Assembly (NCBI GenBank): GCA_016795345.1
Contig: JAEUHO010000515.1
Span: forward strand, 1 to 36,642
Source of the DNA: Planctomycetia bacterium
GTDB lineage: Bacteria; Planctomycetota; PLA2; JAEUHO01
Direction of reading: 5' to 3'
DNA length: 36,642 nt
Every line of letters begins with the position of its first letter. The first letter of the stretch is position 1. The notes below the pieces were generated by a model. It did not search any database. It was not told the DNA's origin and saw nothing but the letters and a program-made list of their open reading frames with translations. The translations under genes were made by a program, and so were the position numbers. Positions 1 to 7,851 of the stretch are shown here, one piece after another.

Positions 1-624
1 GACGGCCACGAGGCCGCCGCGCTCGAGGCCGCGGGCTTCACGCTGCGGCCCCCGGGACGCCATCCGGGCCAGGGCACCGCGAACCGCTGCGTCGCCTTCC
101 CCGACACCTACCTCGAGCTGATCCACCTCGTCGCGCGCCCAGAGGCCGAGGCCAACGAGCTGCGCCTCGACCGCCGGTCGGACTTCGCCGTCACCGGCCA
201 CTGCCCGTTCGGCATCGGGCTCCGCGCCGTCGTCCCCGACGACGAACGCGCGCCGTTCCACGCGTACCGCCCGCCGTGGGGCACGCCGGACTACCCGCCC
301 ATGCTCCTCCACCGCACGTGCCTCGAGCACCCCGGCCTGCCGATCGTCTTCGTGTCGCAGCCGCCGCACGGCACCACCGTCGACGGCATGCGCCCGGGCG
401 CGTGGCGAAGCCTCACGCCGGCCGCCCTGACGCACCGCTCCGGCGCCACCGGCATCGCCACCGTCGAGCTCACCGTCCCGGACGCGCGCGGCTGGCCGAT
501 CGTCCCGCCGCCGCCCCGGGTGACCCTCCGCGCGGGGCCGCGGTTCCACCTGACCGTGCGGCTCGCCGGCGCGATGCGCGTCCCCGTCGACATCACGCCC
601 TGGTGCACCCTCGCCCCGGCGTGA
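1..624 (+). CDS. Glyoxalase-like (VOC superfamily) protein, 5' end outside window
   Basis: The reading frame is open from base 1 to the TGA at 622-624, giving the last 207 residues of a protein whose start lies upstream. The stretch AAALEAAGFTLRPPGRHPGQ followed by TANRCVAFPDTYLELIHLV is the usual signature of the glyoxalase_3-type VOC domain: a beta strand, a gapped loop, then a strand carrying the metal-binding Glu (here YLELI). These proteins fold like glyoxalase I or extradiol dioxygenases, but their substrates are mostly unknown, so no reaction is assigned. The C-terminal 80 residues hold a proline-rich turn and strands that could be the second VOC half. The gene converges on the kinase gene ending at 706. 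The 81-base gap contains a dispersed-element copy and a 9-base inverted repeat. Family membership is fairly secure, function is not. Confidence 0.7.
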   Translation, partial: DGHEAAALEAAGFTLRPPGRHPGQGTANRCVAFPDTYLELIHLVARPEAEANELRLDRRSDFAVTGHCPFGIGLRAVVPDDERAPFHAYRPPWGTPDYPPMLLHRTCLEHPGLPIVFVSQPPHGTTVDGMRPGAWRSLTPAALTHRSGATGIATVELTVPDARGWPIVPPPPRVTLRAGPRFHLTVRLAGAMRVPVDITPWCTLAPA

Positions 625-626
625 GC

Positions 627-701
627 ACCCGGGGCCGCGGGACCGCGAGGCCCGCTCGCCTTCGGCTCCCCCGCGCGGCGTCGGCGTCCGGCGCCCCGGG
701 T
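627..701. repeat. Inverted repeat framing a convergent gap
   Basis: ACCCGGGGC at 627-635 is the exact reverse complement of GCCCCGGGT at 693-701. The arms are 57 bases apart and lie between the stops of the two convergent genes. The intervening bases hold a dispersed-element copy and further C/G-rich self-complementary stretches, so the whole gap could fold as a shared 3'-end structure. No U-tract is present. In a genome of this base composition some inverted repeats are expected by chance. Confidence 0.35.
639..660 (+). repeat. Dispersed GCGAGGCCCG element, intergenic copy
   Basis: Core at 645-654, preceded by GGGACC as in the copies at 16050, 22090 and 26542. It lies 20 bases after the stop of the glyoxalase-like gene. 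Confidence 0.6.
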
Positions 702-705
702 CCCG

Positions 706-2595
706 TCAGCGCGCCGTGGCCCGCGTCTCGTACGCCTTCTTGAAGCGCACGGCCTTCGACTGCCCCTCGGCCGCGGCGACCGCCCCGAACGACAACGTGC
801 CCTTCGACGTCGTCGAGACCGGCAGCGGGCGCCCCGCCTCGAGCACGGCCTCCAACGTCCCCGTGCCCTCGATCGCGGTGAGCGCGACGCCCGCCTTCGC
901 GGGACCTTCCCCGGCCTCCATGCGCTGGGGCGGCGAGGCGTAACGCACGTCCCCCACGATCGTCGCGCGGTCGCCGTCGCGCGCGACCAGCCGGCACGTC
1001 AGCGTCTGCTGGTAGCGGACGCCCGCGACCTCGAGGAGCTGCGTCGCGTCCCACTCGGCGCCGACGCCGACCGGCTCCGCGGGCAGCGGCAGGCTCAGCA
1101 TCCGCACGGTCTCCGCGAGCGCCATCCCCATCGCGGCCGCCGCGGGCGACGAACCCTCGTACCGCATCGCCACGTCCGTGGCCACGCCGCGGGACGTGAG
1201 GACCGACGTGCCGACGCCGCGGCCCAGCGCGTCGAAGATCCGCTGCGCCTCCGCGGCCTCCTCGCCGCCCTCGGTGGCGGCCCGCGGGACCTCGATCGTC
1301 CACGCGAGCGTCGCGCCCGCGGGCCCCACGCGCTCGACGGTCGCCGCCACGTCCTGCGTGAACCGCTGCGTGCTCGTCCGCTCCGGGACGCCCTCGACGG
1401 CCTGCGTCATGGTCTGGAGCAGGTCCATCGCAAGGACGGCCCGGCTGCCGGCGGGCGGCGCGAGCCTCAGCGCGGCGCGGGGCTCGGCGCCGGCGGACGC
1501 GAGGCGGAGCAGGACGCCGGGCGCTTGGTCGGGTTCGCGGTCGGGCGCGGCGGCCGTCGGCGGCGCGGCCGGCGCAGGGTCGCGCGAACGCAGGCCCAGG
1601 TACGCGAGGCCCGCCGCGGCCGCGAGCCCGACGACGGCGAACGTGCCCACGAACGCCGTGGAGCGCCGCGGGGCGGGGACGAACGCCTGGGTCGGCGCCG
1701 ACGCGAGGCCCGCGCGGAACGCCTCGACGAAGGCCACGCACCACGGGAACCGCGCCGCCGGGTCGGTGGAGAGCGCGCGCGCGAGCGCCGCCGCGCACGC
1801 CTCGGGCAGCGCGGGGCACTTCTCGCGCGCCGAGGGCGCCGTGCCCCGGGCCTTGCGTACCACGACCTCGACCGCCGACCCGCGCCCGAACGGCGGCTCG
1901 CCGACGAGCGCCTCGTACACCGTGGAGGCGAGCGCGTACTGGTCCGCGGACGGGCCCGTGGGCTGCCCGAGGGCCTGCTCGGGCGCCATGTAGACCGGCG
2001 AGCCGACGCCGGTGCCGGCCTCGGTCAGCTCGGGGCCGTCGGGGTCGGCCTCGAGGGCCTTCACGACGCCGAAGTCCGAGAGGAACACGTGGCCCTGCTC
2101 GTCGAAGAGGATGTTGCCGGGCTTCACGTCGCGGTGGACGACGCCCTGCCCGTGGACGTAGTCGAGGGTCTCGGCGACGCGCTGCAGCCACGGCACGACC
2201 TGCTCGGGCGACGACGTGCCGCGGGCCAGGCGGTCCTCGAGGGAGCCGCCGCCGAGGTACTGCAGCACGAAGAACGGCACCTCGTCCTCCTCGCCCTGCG
2301 CGAGGATGCGGACGATGCTCGGGTGCTCGAGGCGGACGAGCTCGGTGATCTCGCGGCGGAAGCGCGCGCGGAAGCCCGGCTCGGCCAGGAAGCGGACGTG
2401 GGGCACCTTCACCACGACCCGCCGGCCGAGGTTCTGGTCCTGGGCGAGGTAGACCGCGCCCATGCCGCCCTCGGCGAGGCGACGGTCCACGCGGTACGTG
2501 CCGAGGAGCGTGCGCCCCTGGAAGTCCACGTGGAACCGGGAGGGCACGTCGGGGGCCGGCGGCGCGCCGTCGGCGGGATGGTCGGGGGCGGTCAC
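706..2595 (-). CDS. Membrane Ser/Thr protein kinase with C-terminal extracytoplasmic domain
   Basis: A 629-residue Hanks-type kinase. The kinase domain runs from about residue 34 to 290: glycine loop AEGGMG at 41-46, ATP lysine K63, catalytic HRD with D156 and N161, and DFG at 174-176. One membrane segment at about 312-336 is followed by about 290 residues outside the membrane, with two copies of a strand-rich pattern resembling DUF6263-type sensor regions. It should phosphorylate cytoplasmic proteins in response to an outside signal; neither ligand nor target can be read from the sequence. GTG is taken as the start because a TAGCCT -10 box lies only 7 bases upstream and no Shine-Dalgarno is seen. 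It follows another membrane kinase gene by 78 bases. Two dispersed-element cores fall in the stretch encoding the membrane and juxtamembrane region. Confidence 0.88.
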   Translation of the reverse strand: MTAPDHPADGAPPAPDVPSRFHVDFQGRTLLGTYRVDRRLAEGGMGAVYLAQDQNLGRRVVVKVPHVRFLAEPGFRARFRREITELVRLEHPSIVRILAQGEEDEVPFFVLQYLGGGSLEDRLARGTSSPEQVVPWLQRVAETLDYVHGQGVVHRDVKPGNILFDEQGHVFLSDFGVVKALEADPDGPELTEAGTGVGSPVYMAPEQALGQPTGPSADQYALASTVYEALVGEPPFGRGSAVEVVVRKARGTAPSAREKCPALPEACAAALARALSTDPAARFPWCVAFVEAFRAGLASAPTQAFVPAPRRSTAFVGTFAVVGLAAAAGLAYLGLRSRDPAPAAPPTAAAPDREPDQAPGVLLRLASAGAEPRAALRLAPPAGSRAVLAMDLLQTMTQAVEGVPERTSTQRFTQDVAATVERVGPAGATLAWTIEVPRAATEGGEEAAEAQRIFDALGRGVGTSVLTSRGVATDVAMRYEGSSPAAAAMGMALAETVRMLSLPLPAEPVGVGAEWDATQLLEVAGVRYQQTLTCRLVARDGDRATIVGDVRYASPPQRMEAGEGPAKAGVALTAIEGTGTLEAVLEAGRPLPVSTTSKGTLSFGAVAAAEGQSKAVRFKKAYETRATAR

Positions 2596-2602
2596 GCCCG
2601 CG

Positions 2603-2608
2603 AGGCTA
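2603..2608 (-). promoter_or_regulatory. Candidate -10 box, near-leaderless start of the kinase gene
   Basis: TAGCCT on the minus strand, 7 bases before the GTG at 2595. It suggests the kinase has its own transcript starting at or next to the start codon. No convincing -35 was found. Confidence 0.4.
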
Positions 2609-2673
2609 CCCTGCCGGCGGTGCGGCCCGCGAGCCCCGCGCCGCGCGTCGCGGGCGGACCGACCGGCGCGGGG

Positions 2674-5600
2674 TCAGTTCGCGCGCGGCGCGCCGACCAC
2701 GGGCGCCAGCAGCCGCAACGCGACGTCGAGGGCGGCCGCGCGGCGGCGCGCGTCGAGGTCCGGGCGCGCGCGCAGCACGGCGACGGCGGCCTCGGGGGTC
2801 GCCGCGTCGTGGATCACGGCCTCGACGAGGTCCTCGACGGCGGCCTCGAGGGCCAGCGCCTCGTCGGCGACGGCCACGCGCGCGCGGAGCGGCGTGATGC
2901 ACCAGAGGCGGGCGGTGTTGTCGCCGCTCGCCGACGCGATGGTCGAGCCGTCGGGCGAGAACGCCAGCGCGAACACGTAGGCCTTGTGGCCGCGCAGCAC
3001 GAGCAGCTCGTCGCCGGTCGCCGAGTCGTGGACGCGGATGGTGCCGTCGTCGCCGCCGGTCGCGACGCGCGTCCCGTCGGGCGAGAACGCGACCGCATAG
3101 ACGCGGCCGACGTGGCCGCGCAGCGTGGCGCGGGTGAGGCCGGTCGAGGCCTCGGCGATCCGCCCGAGGCCGTCGTCGCTCGCGCTGGCGACCAGCGTGC
3201 CGTCGGCGGAGATGGCCACCGAGCCCGGGGCGCGCCGGTGCGGCTCGAACGTCGCCGACGGGACCGCCGCGCCGATCGCGCGCAGGTCCCAACCGCCGTC
3301 GTTGAAGCCCGCGAGGACGCGATCGCCGTGGACGGCCACGCTGTGGGTGACCCGCCCCTTCCCGACGACGCCCGGGCGCTTGACGAGCGTCACGGCGTCA
3401 CGGACGCACAAGCCGCCGGTCGGGTCGCTCGGCGTCAGGAGCGCCGAGCCGTCGGGGGTGAACGCGAGCCCGCCCTCCATCCGGTCGGCGCCGTCGTCCA
3501 CGAGGGCCGTGCGGCGGCCCGTGTCGGCGTCGTAGCGCGCCAGGTGGTGCGGCCGCCCGAGCGTGACGATCGACCGGCCGTCCGGCGACCACGCGACGGA
3601 CTTCACGGCGCCGGTCGTCTCGAGGACGGCCAACGTCCGGCAGGTGGCGACGCTCCAGACCCGGACGGCCCCGTCCCACCCCGCGGTGGCGAGCCGCCGC
3701 CCGTCCGGCGAGAACGCGACGTCGTACAGGTACGGGTGGCGGTTGCCCTCCGCGAGCGACCGGTGCCCGCGCAGGACGTCGAGATCGGTGTCCGGCTCCG
3801 AGGGCCACGCGTGCAGGCCCCGCGCGTCCACCACCTCGAGGTCGCCGCCCGGGCGCACGCGGACCTGCGCGTGCGGCTCGACCTCGGGGGCCTGAAGGGC
3901 CCGCACCAGCCGGCCGTCGGCGACGTCGAACAGGCGGAGGATGCGCTCCGCCGACCACGTCGCGATCCGCTTGCCGTCGTCGCTCCACGCCGCCGAGCTG
4001 GCGCCCTGCTGGTGCAGGAAGAGCTCGCGACGGGTGCCGGTGGCGAGGTCCGCGACGATGGCACGGCGGTCCTCGCCCCACGAGACCACGCGGCGCGCCT
4101 CCGGGTCGAGCTCGACGCCGAGCGGCACGTGGTCGTGCTCCGCGACGACGCGCGCGGCGGCCCCGTCCGCGCCGGGCTGCATCAGCAGGATCGCGCCGTG
4201 GGCGGCGGCGCCGACCACCCGTCGCCCGGCGTCGTCCACGGCGATCCCGAGCCACGTCCAGTCGTCGGGCCCCGCGAGGAACGTCGCCGCCTTCGTCTCG
4301 AGGTCGAGCACGCGGACGCGGGGGGCCGCCATGCGCCGGCTCTCGACGAGGTACCGGCCGTTGCGCGACACGTCGAGGGCGTCGCACTCGCCGGCGAACG
4401 TGCCGCCCTTCACGAGCGGCTCCGCCGCGCCGGTGACGACGTCCACGCGCTCGAGCGTCCCGTCCGTGCGGGCCACGACGAGGTGCCGGCCGTCGGCGAG
4501 GAAGACCCCGCGCTCGACGGCGGACGCGCCGTCCACGCGCGCGACGATCGCGCCCGTGTCGGCGTCGACGACGATCGCGCCGCCGTCCGCCGTGCCGCCG
4601 GCGACGCGCGGCGTGCGGCTCGCGACCGCGCGCCAGCGCACGAGCGGCTGCGCGAACCGGACCACGCGCGCGGCGCGGTCGATGTTGGCGTCGAGGTGGC
4701 GCCACTCCCAGCCCCGCAGCGCCGGCGGCGCCCGGTCGAGGGCCGCGCGGGTGCCGAACACGTCGCCGGCCGCGAGGCCCTGCGCCGCGGCCCCCACCTG
4801 CGCGCGGTACGCCTCGCGGCGCACGTCCTCCGCCTCGCGGTCGGCCCGGCGTCGCTGCGCGTCGGACTCGAGCGCGAACCGCAGCGAGACGACGAGGCCG
4901 CCCACGAGCGCGAGCAGCGTCGCCAGCGCGCCGCCGACGAGGGCCCGGTGGCGGCGCACGAACGACCGCAGCAGGTACGCCTTCGTCGGCGCCCGGGCGA
5001 CGACGGGCTGCGACGCGAGGAAGCGGCGGAGGTCGTCGGCGAACGCCTGCGCCGTCGCGTACCGCCGGTCGCGCTCCGGCTCGAGGGCCTTCGCGATCAC
5101 GAGCGACAGGTCGGCCGGCATGCCGTCCACGACGTCGCGGAGCGCGGGCGCGGGCGCCCGGAGCGCCTCGGCCCACGCGGGCAGCGACTTCCACTGCGGG
5201 TCCCGCGGCAGCCGGCCCGCCAGCAGCTCGAACCCCAGGGTCCCGAGCGCGTGGACGTCGGTCCGCGTGTCCACGTGGCCGGCCACGCCCTCCACCTGCT
5301 CCACGCTCATGTAGGCGAGGGTGCCCACGAGGTCGCCGTCGCGCGTGTGCAACGTCCCGACCGCGGGCGCCTCGCCCAGCGTCCGCGCGACGCCGAAGTC
5401 GACGACCTTCGGCAGCCCGGCGTCGGTGACGAGCACGTTCGACGGCTTCAGGTCGCGGTGGACCACGCCGCACGCGTGCGCGTGGCCGACCGCGTCGGCC
5501 ACGGTCGCCAGCAGCGCGACACGCTCGCGCAGCGCCGAACCGCGGGCGCGGCACCACGCGTCGATCGGCGTGCCCTGCACCAGCTCCATCGCGATCCACG

Positions 5601-6093
5601 GCACGTCGCCGTGCACCGACGACCCCGCGTGGACCGCGTGCACCTGCGCCACCGACGGGTGCTGCAGCCGCGCGAGCACCTCGGCCTCGTGCGCGATGCG
5701 CTGCCGCAGGCGCTCGTCGCCCGCGGGCGAGCGGAACACCTTCAGCGCCACGGTGCGCCGCGGGCTCAGCTGCTCGGCCTCGTAGACCGCGCCCGCGCCG
5801 CCGACGCCGATCAGCCGCCGGATCCGGAACCCGGGGATCGCGTCGGCCGCCAGCTCCGTCGGCACGCCGCTGCCGACCACGGCGGCCGCGGGCGCCGCGT
5901 GCCCGAGCGACGGGTGCGCCTCGTGGGCGAGCAGCGCCGCCACCTCCGCGTGCAGCGTCCAGTCCTCGCCGCACTCGCGGTCGAGCGCGGCGCGCCGGTC
6001 GCCGCCGTCGAGCCGACGCACGCGGTCGTAGACGGCCCGTGCGCGGGTCGTCCAGACGGAGGGCGTGGCGTGGGGCTCGGCGCGCGGAGTCAC
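2674..6093 (-). CDS. Membrane Ser/Thr kinase with WD40 beta-propeller C-terminus
   Basis: A 1139-residue protein with four parts. Residues 15-60 form a helical module (RAALDRECGEDWTLHAEVAA) common at the N-terminus of planctomycete and myxobacterial kinases. Residues 90-350 are a Hanks kinase with K118, HRD at 212-214 and DFG at 232-234. Residues about 384-408 form one membrane helix, preceding a charged coiled stretch. From about 470 to 1070 there is a beta-propeller of WD40-like blades; the clearest carry LRGH...VAFSPDG...DGTIRV and SGDNTARLW. The last 70 residues are helical. The propeller should sit outside the cytoplasmic membrane and act as a binding or sensing surface. GTG at 6093 is the likely start: a weak TAGGGC -10-like box lies 5 bases upstream and no Shine-Dalgarno is seen. 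The gene precedes the other kinase on the same strand. Confidence 0.9.
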   Translation of the reverse strand: MTPRAEPHATPSVWTTRARAVYDRVRRLDGGDRRAALDRECGEDWTLHAEVAALLAHEAHPSLGHAAPAAAVVGSGVPTELAADAIPGFRIRRLIGVGGAGAVYEAEQLSPRRTVALKVFRSPAGDERLRQRIAHEAEVLARLQHPSVAQVHAVHAGSSVHGDVPWIAMELVQGTPIDAWCRARGSALRERVALLATVADAVGHAHACGVVHRDLKPSNVLVTDAGLPKVVDFGVARTLGEAPAVGTLHTRDGDLVGTLAYMSVEQVEGVAGHVDTRTDVHALGTLGFELLAGRLPRDPQWKSLPAWAEALRAPAPALRDVVDGMPADLSLVIAKALEPERDRRYATAQAFADDLRRFLASQPVVARAPTKAYLLRSFVRRHRALVGGALATLLALVGGLVVSLRFALESDAQRRRADREAEDVRREAYRAQVGAAAQGLAAGDVFGTRAALDRAPPALRGWEWRHLDANIDRAARVVRFAQPLVRWRAVASRTPRVAGGTADGGAIVVDADTGAIVARVDGASAVERGVFLADGRHLVVARTDGTLERVDVVTGAAEPLVKGGTFAGECDALDVSRNGRYLVESRRMAAPRVRVLDLETKAATFLAGPDDWTWLGIAVDDAGRRVVGAAAHGAILLMQPGADGAAARVVAEHDHVPLGVELDPEARRVVSWGEDRRAIVADLATGTRRELFLHQQGASSAAWSDDGKRIATWSAERILRLFDVADGRLVRALQAPEVEPHAQVRVRPGGDLEVVDARGLHAWPSEPDTDLDVLRGHRSLAEGNRHPYLYDVAFSPDGRRLATAGWDGAVRVWSVATCRTLAVLETTGAVKSVAWSPDGRSIVTLGRPHHLARYDADTGRRTALVDDGADRMEGGLAFTPDGSALLTPSDPTGGLCVRDAVTLVKRPGVVGKGRVTHSVAVHGDRVLAGFNDGGWDLRAIGAAVPSATFEPHRRAPGSVAISADGTLVASASDDGLGRIAEASTGLTRATLRGHVGRVYAVAFSPDGTRVATGGDDGTIRVHDSATGDELLVLRGHKAYVFALAFSPDGSTIASASGDNTARLWCITPLRARVAVADEALALEAAVEDLVEAVIHDAATPEAAVAVLRARPDLDARRRAAALDVALRLLAPVVGAPRAN

Positions 6094-6166
6094 GGGGAGC
6101 CCTATCGGCCGACCCGTGGGTCGCCGTGGAGCCCCCCGGGTCCGGGGACGCGGTCGGGTGCGCCGG

Positions 6167-6190
6167 CACGCGAGGCCCGGCCGGCGCCGC
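6167..6190 (+). repeat. Dispersed GCGAGGCCCG element, intergenic copy
   Basis: Core at 6170-6179 with flanks CAC and GGCCGG, the same flanks as the copies at 7798 and 17782. It lies between the VOC gene stop and the WD40 kinase start. Confidence 0.6.
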
Positions 6191-6204
6191 CCGTCCGCCG
6201 CCCG

Positions 6205-6723
6205 TCAGCCGCCCTGGAACAGCGCGAACGTCGCGCCGGTCGGGTCGCCGAGCACCGCGAACCGGCCGATCCCGGGGATGTCCATGCCCGCGACGTCCAC
6301 GCGGGCGCCGAGCTCACGGGCACGCGCGACCGTCGCGTCGACGTCGTCCACGCGGAGGTACGACAGCCAGTTCGGCGGGCAGACGGGCTGCCCGTTCCCC
6401 TGCGGGATCGCCATGCAACCGGCCACCTGCTCGCCGCCCTTCATGAACAGCGTGTAGGGCCCGGTCGGCATCTGCAGGTCCTGCGCCGACCACCCGAGCA
6501 GCGACGTGTAGAACGCCTTCGCCGCCGCCACGTCGTTCGTCATCACCTCGTGCCAGGCCCACGCCGGGGGCGGCGCGGCCGGGGCGGCCGGCTTCGAGGC
6601 CTTGGCCGCCTTCGGCTTCGCCTTCGCCGCCGGCTTCGCGCCCGCCTTGCCCTTCGCGGCCGGCTTCGCCGCCGCCTTGCCCTTCGCCTTCGCCTTCGCC
6701 TTCACCGTCGCCTTCTTCGCCAT
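6205..6723 (-). CDS. VOC-family protein with lysine/alanine-rich histone-H1-like N-terminal tail
   Basis: A 172-residue protein. Residues 1-55 are almost only Lys, Ala, Gly and Pro, in irregular AKAKAK / KPAAK repeats like those of bacterial histone-H1-like proteins. Residues 56-172 form a VOC domain: WHEVMTNDVAAAKAFYTSLL, a central WLSYLRVDDVDATVARARELG, and the ending FAVLGDPTGATFALFQ, which matches small stand-alone glyoxalase/bleomycin-resistance-like proteins. The reaction is unknown. The basic tail could hold the protein on nucleic acid or another polyanion. The start is well fixed: AAGGAG at 6730-6735 lies 6 bases upstream of the ATG, and a TACGAT box lies at 6749-6754. The gene is divergent from the DUF481 gene. 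Confidence 0.85.
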   Translation of the reverse strand: MAKKATVKAKAKAKGKAAAKPAAKGKAGAKPAAKAKPKAAKASKPAAPAAPPPAWAWHEVMTNDVAAAKAFYTSLLGWSAQDLQMPTGPYTLFMKGGEQVAGCMAIPQGNGQPVCPPNWLSYLRVDDVDATVARARELGARVDVAGMDIPGIGRFAVLGDPTGATFALFQGG

Positions 6724-6748
6724 GACGCGCTCCTTGGGGGGGGCGGGC

Positions 6749-6754
6749 ATCGTA
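6749..6754 (-). promoter_or_regulatory. Candidate -10 box of the VOC gene
   Basis: TACGAT on the minus strand, 25 bases before the ATG, leaving a short leader that contains the AAGGAG ribosome site. The same TACGAT hexamer precedes 14228 and 25076. Confidence 0.4.
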
Positions 6755-6794
6755 GGCCGCGGCCGGCGCCGTGTGTCACGGACGACGATCGGCG

Positions 6795-6815
6795 ACCGGG
6801 CCTCGCGTACCCGCG
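6795..6815 (-). repeat. Dispersed GCGAGGCCCG element, intergenic copy (minus orientation)
   Basis: Core at 6797-6806, read on the minus strand with flanks GTAC and GT. It sits in the divergent gap between the VOC and DUF481 genes. Confidence 0.6.
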
Positions 6816-6882
6816 CCCCCGAGCCTCCCCCAGCCGACCGGACCGGGCGATGAAGAATCCATGAAGCCGGGGGTCCCTGGCG

Positions 6883-6888
6883 TAGGAT
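6883..6888 (+). promoter_or_regulatory. Candidate -10 box of the DUF481 gene
   Basis: TAGGAT, 30 bases before the ATG at 6919. A GGAG ribosome site at 6908-6911 lies within the implied leader. No clear -35 was seen. Confidence 0.35.
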
Positions 6889-6918
6889 CCCGGCCTTCGT
6901 CCCCCCCGGAGCCCCCCC

Positions 6919-7776
6919 ATGTCGCCCGTCCGCGCGGCTTTCGTGGCCGCCCTCTCCTTCGTCGTCGCCGGCGCCCTCGCCGGCACCGCGTTCGCGGCCC
7001 CCGAGTCGGCGCCGTTCCTTCCCGGCGAGAAGCCCGATGCGGGCCGGGCCTCGGCCCACCTCGCCGGCGGCGCCGACTGCGGCCCCTGCATCGAGAAGTG
7101 CGATCCCGACGTCATGGTGCCGTGCGAGCGCGCCTGGAAGCTCAAGGCCGGCCTCGCGTTGAGCAGCACCTCGGGCAACACCGACACGTTCAGCCTCGTC
7201 GGCGACGTGCTCCTCACGCGCATCGCGAAGCCGTGGACGTTCAAGGTGGGCGGCGCGTTCGTCTACCAGGAGAACGAGGGCGACACGACCGCCGAGCGCT
7301 ACGCCGGGCTGCTCCGCGTCGAGCGCGACCTCGACCAGTGGACGTACGCGTTCGCGCAGCTGACGTACGACAAGGACGAGCCCGCGGGCCTCGACTACCG
7401 CTGGACGCCGACGGCCGGCGTCGGCCGCGTGTTGTGGCGCGCCCCGGACCAGGAGCTCAAGGCCGAGGTCGGCGGCGGCATGACGATCGAGAAGCGCCTC
7501 GGCCTCGAGGAGACGCAGGACCCGTCGGGCTACTTCGGCGTCCACTACTGGAAGTCGTGGGAGGACAAGCGGAAGTTCACCGCCGACCTCGACTTCACGC
7601 CGAACTTCGGCGACTTCGACCTCTCGCTCACGCGCCTCGCCCTCGCCTACTCGTGGCCGGTCGCGAAGGGCCTCAGCATCGTCGCGGGCGCGCGCTTCGA
7701 CTACGTGATCGAGCCGCCGGACGACCGCGAGTCGCTCGACACGCTGCTCATCCTCGGCGTCACCTACGAGATGTGA
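6919..7776 (+). CDS. DUF481 family outer-membrane beta-barrel protein
   Basis: A 285-residue protein with a clear signal peptide, cleaved after about residue 27 (GTAFA/APES). From about residue 72 onward it has alternating amphipathic strands typical of DUF481 (YdiY-like) proteins: WKLKAGLALSSTSGNTDTFS, repeated G-x-aromatic strands, and a final strand near the C-terminus. Members are predicted barrels in the outer membrane with poorly defined roles. An unusual feature is a four-cysteine segment between signal peptide and barrel (CGPCIEKC, then PCER) at about residues 54-70, which could form disulfides or bind metal. GGAG at 6908-6911 supports the ATG start. The gene ends at a strong hairpin shared with the convergent fusion gene. 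Confidence 0.85.
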   Translation: MSPVRAAFVAALSFVVAGALAGTAFAAPESAPFLPGEKPDAGRASAHLAGGADCGPCIEKCDPDVMVPCERAWKLKAGLALSSTSGNTDTFSLVGDVLLTRIAKPWTFKVGGAFVYQENEGDTTAERYAGLLRVERDLDQWTYAFAQLTYDKDEPAGLDYRWTPTAGVGRVLWRAPDQELKAEVGGGMTIEKRLGLEETQDPSGYFGVHYWKSWEDKRKFTADLDFTPNFGDFDLSLTRLALAYSWPVAKGLSIVAGARFDYVIEPPDDRESLDTLLILGVTYEM

Positions 7777-7797
7777 CCCGCGGCCCCGTCGCGACGC

Positions 7798-7816
7798 ACG
7801 CGAGGCCCGGCCGGTC
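7798..7816 (+). repeat. Dispersed GCGAGGCCCG element forming one arm of a terminator
   Basis: Core at 7800-7809. Its AGGCCCGGCCGG half is the left arm of the hairpin at 7804-7833. Confidence 0.6.
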
Positions 7817-7833
7817 GCGGGACCGGCCGGGCC
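7804..7833. terminator. Bidirectional hairpin between convergent genes
   Basis: A perfect 13-base-pair stem: GGCCCGGCCGGTC at 7804-7816 pairs with GACCGGCCGGGCC at 7821-7833, with a 4-base loop. It lies 27 bases after the DUF481 stop and 18 bases after the stop of the convergent fusion gene. There is no true U-tract on either strand (CCTTCGTTCC follows on the plus strand), so it may act by stem strength alone or protect 3' ends. Confidence 0.7.
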
Positions 7834-7851
7834 CCTTCGTTCCCGGGGCCG

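Noticed and set aside
1604-1712. Two element cores within the membrane region of the first kinase
   Set aside because: They encode AGLAY and AGLAS with common codons and lack the longer flanks; chance cannot be separated from real copies, so they were counted but not annotated separately.
1525-6864. A 1779-codon open frame on the plus strand opposite the two kinases
   Set aside because: It is the antisense shadow of G/C-rich codons: its translation is Arg/Ala/Val-rich with no domain, whereas the minus strand encodes clear kinase and WD40 motifs throughout.
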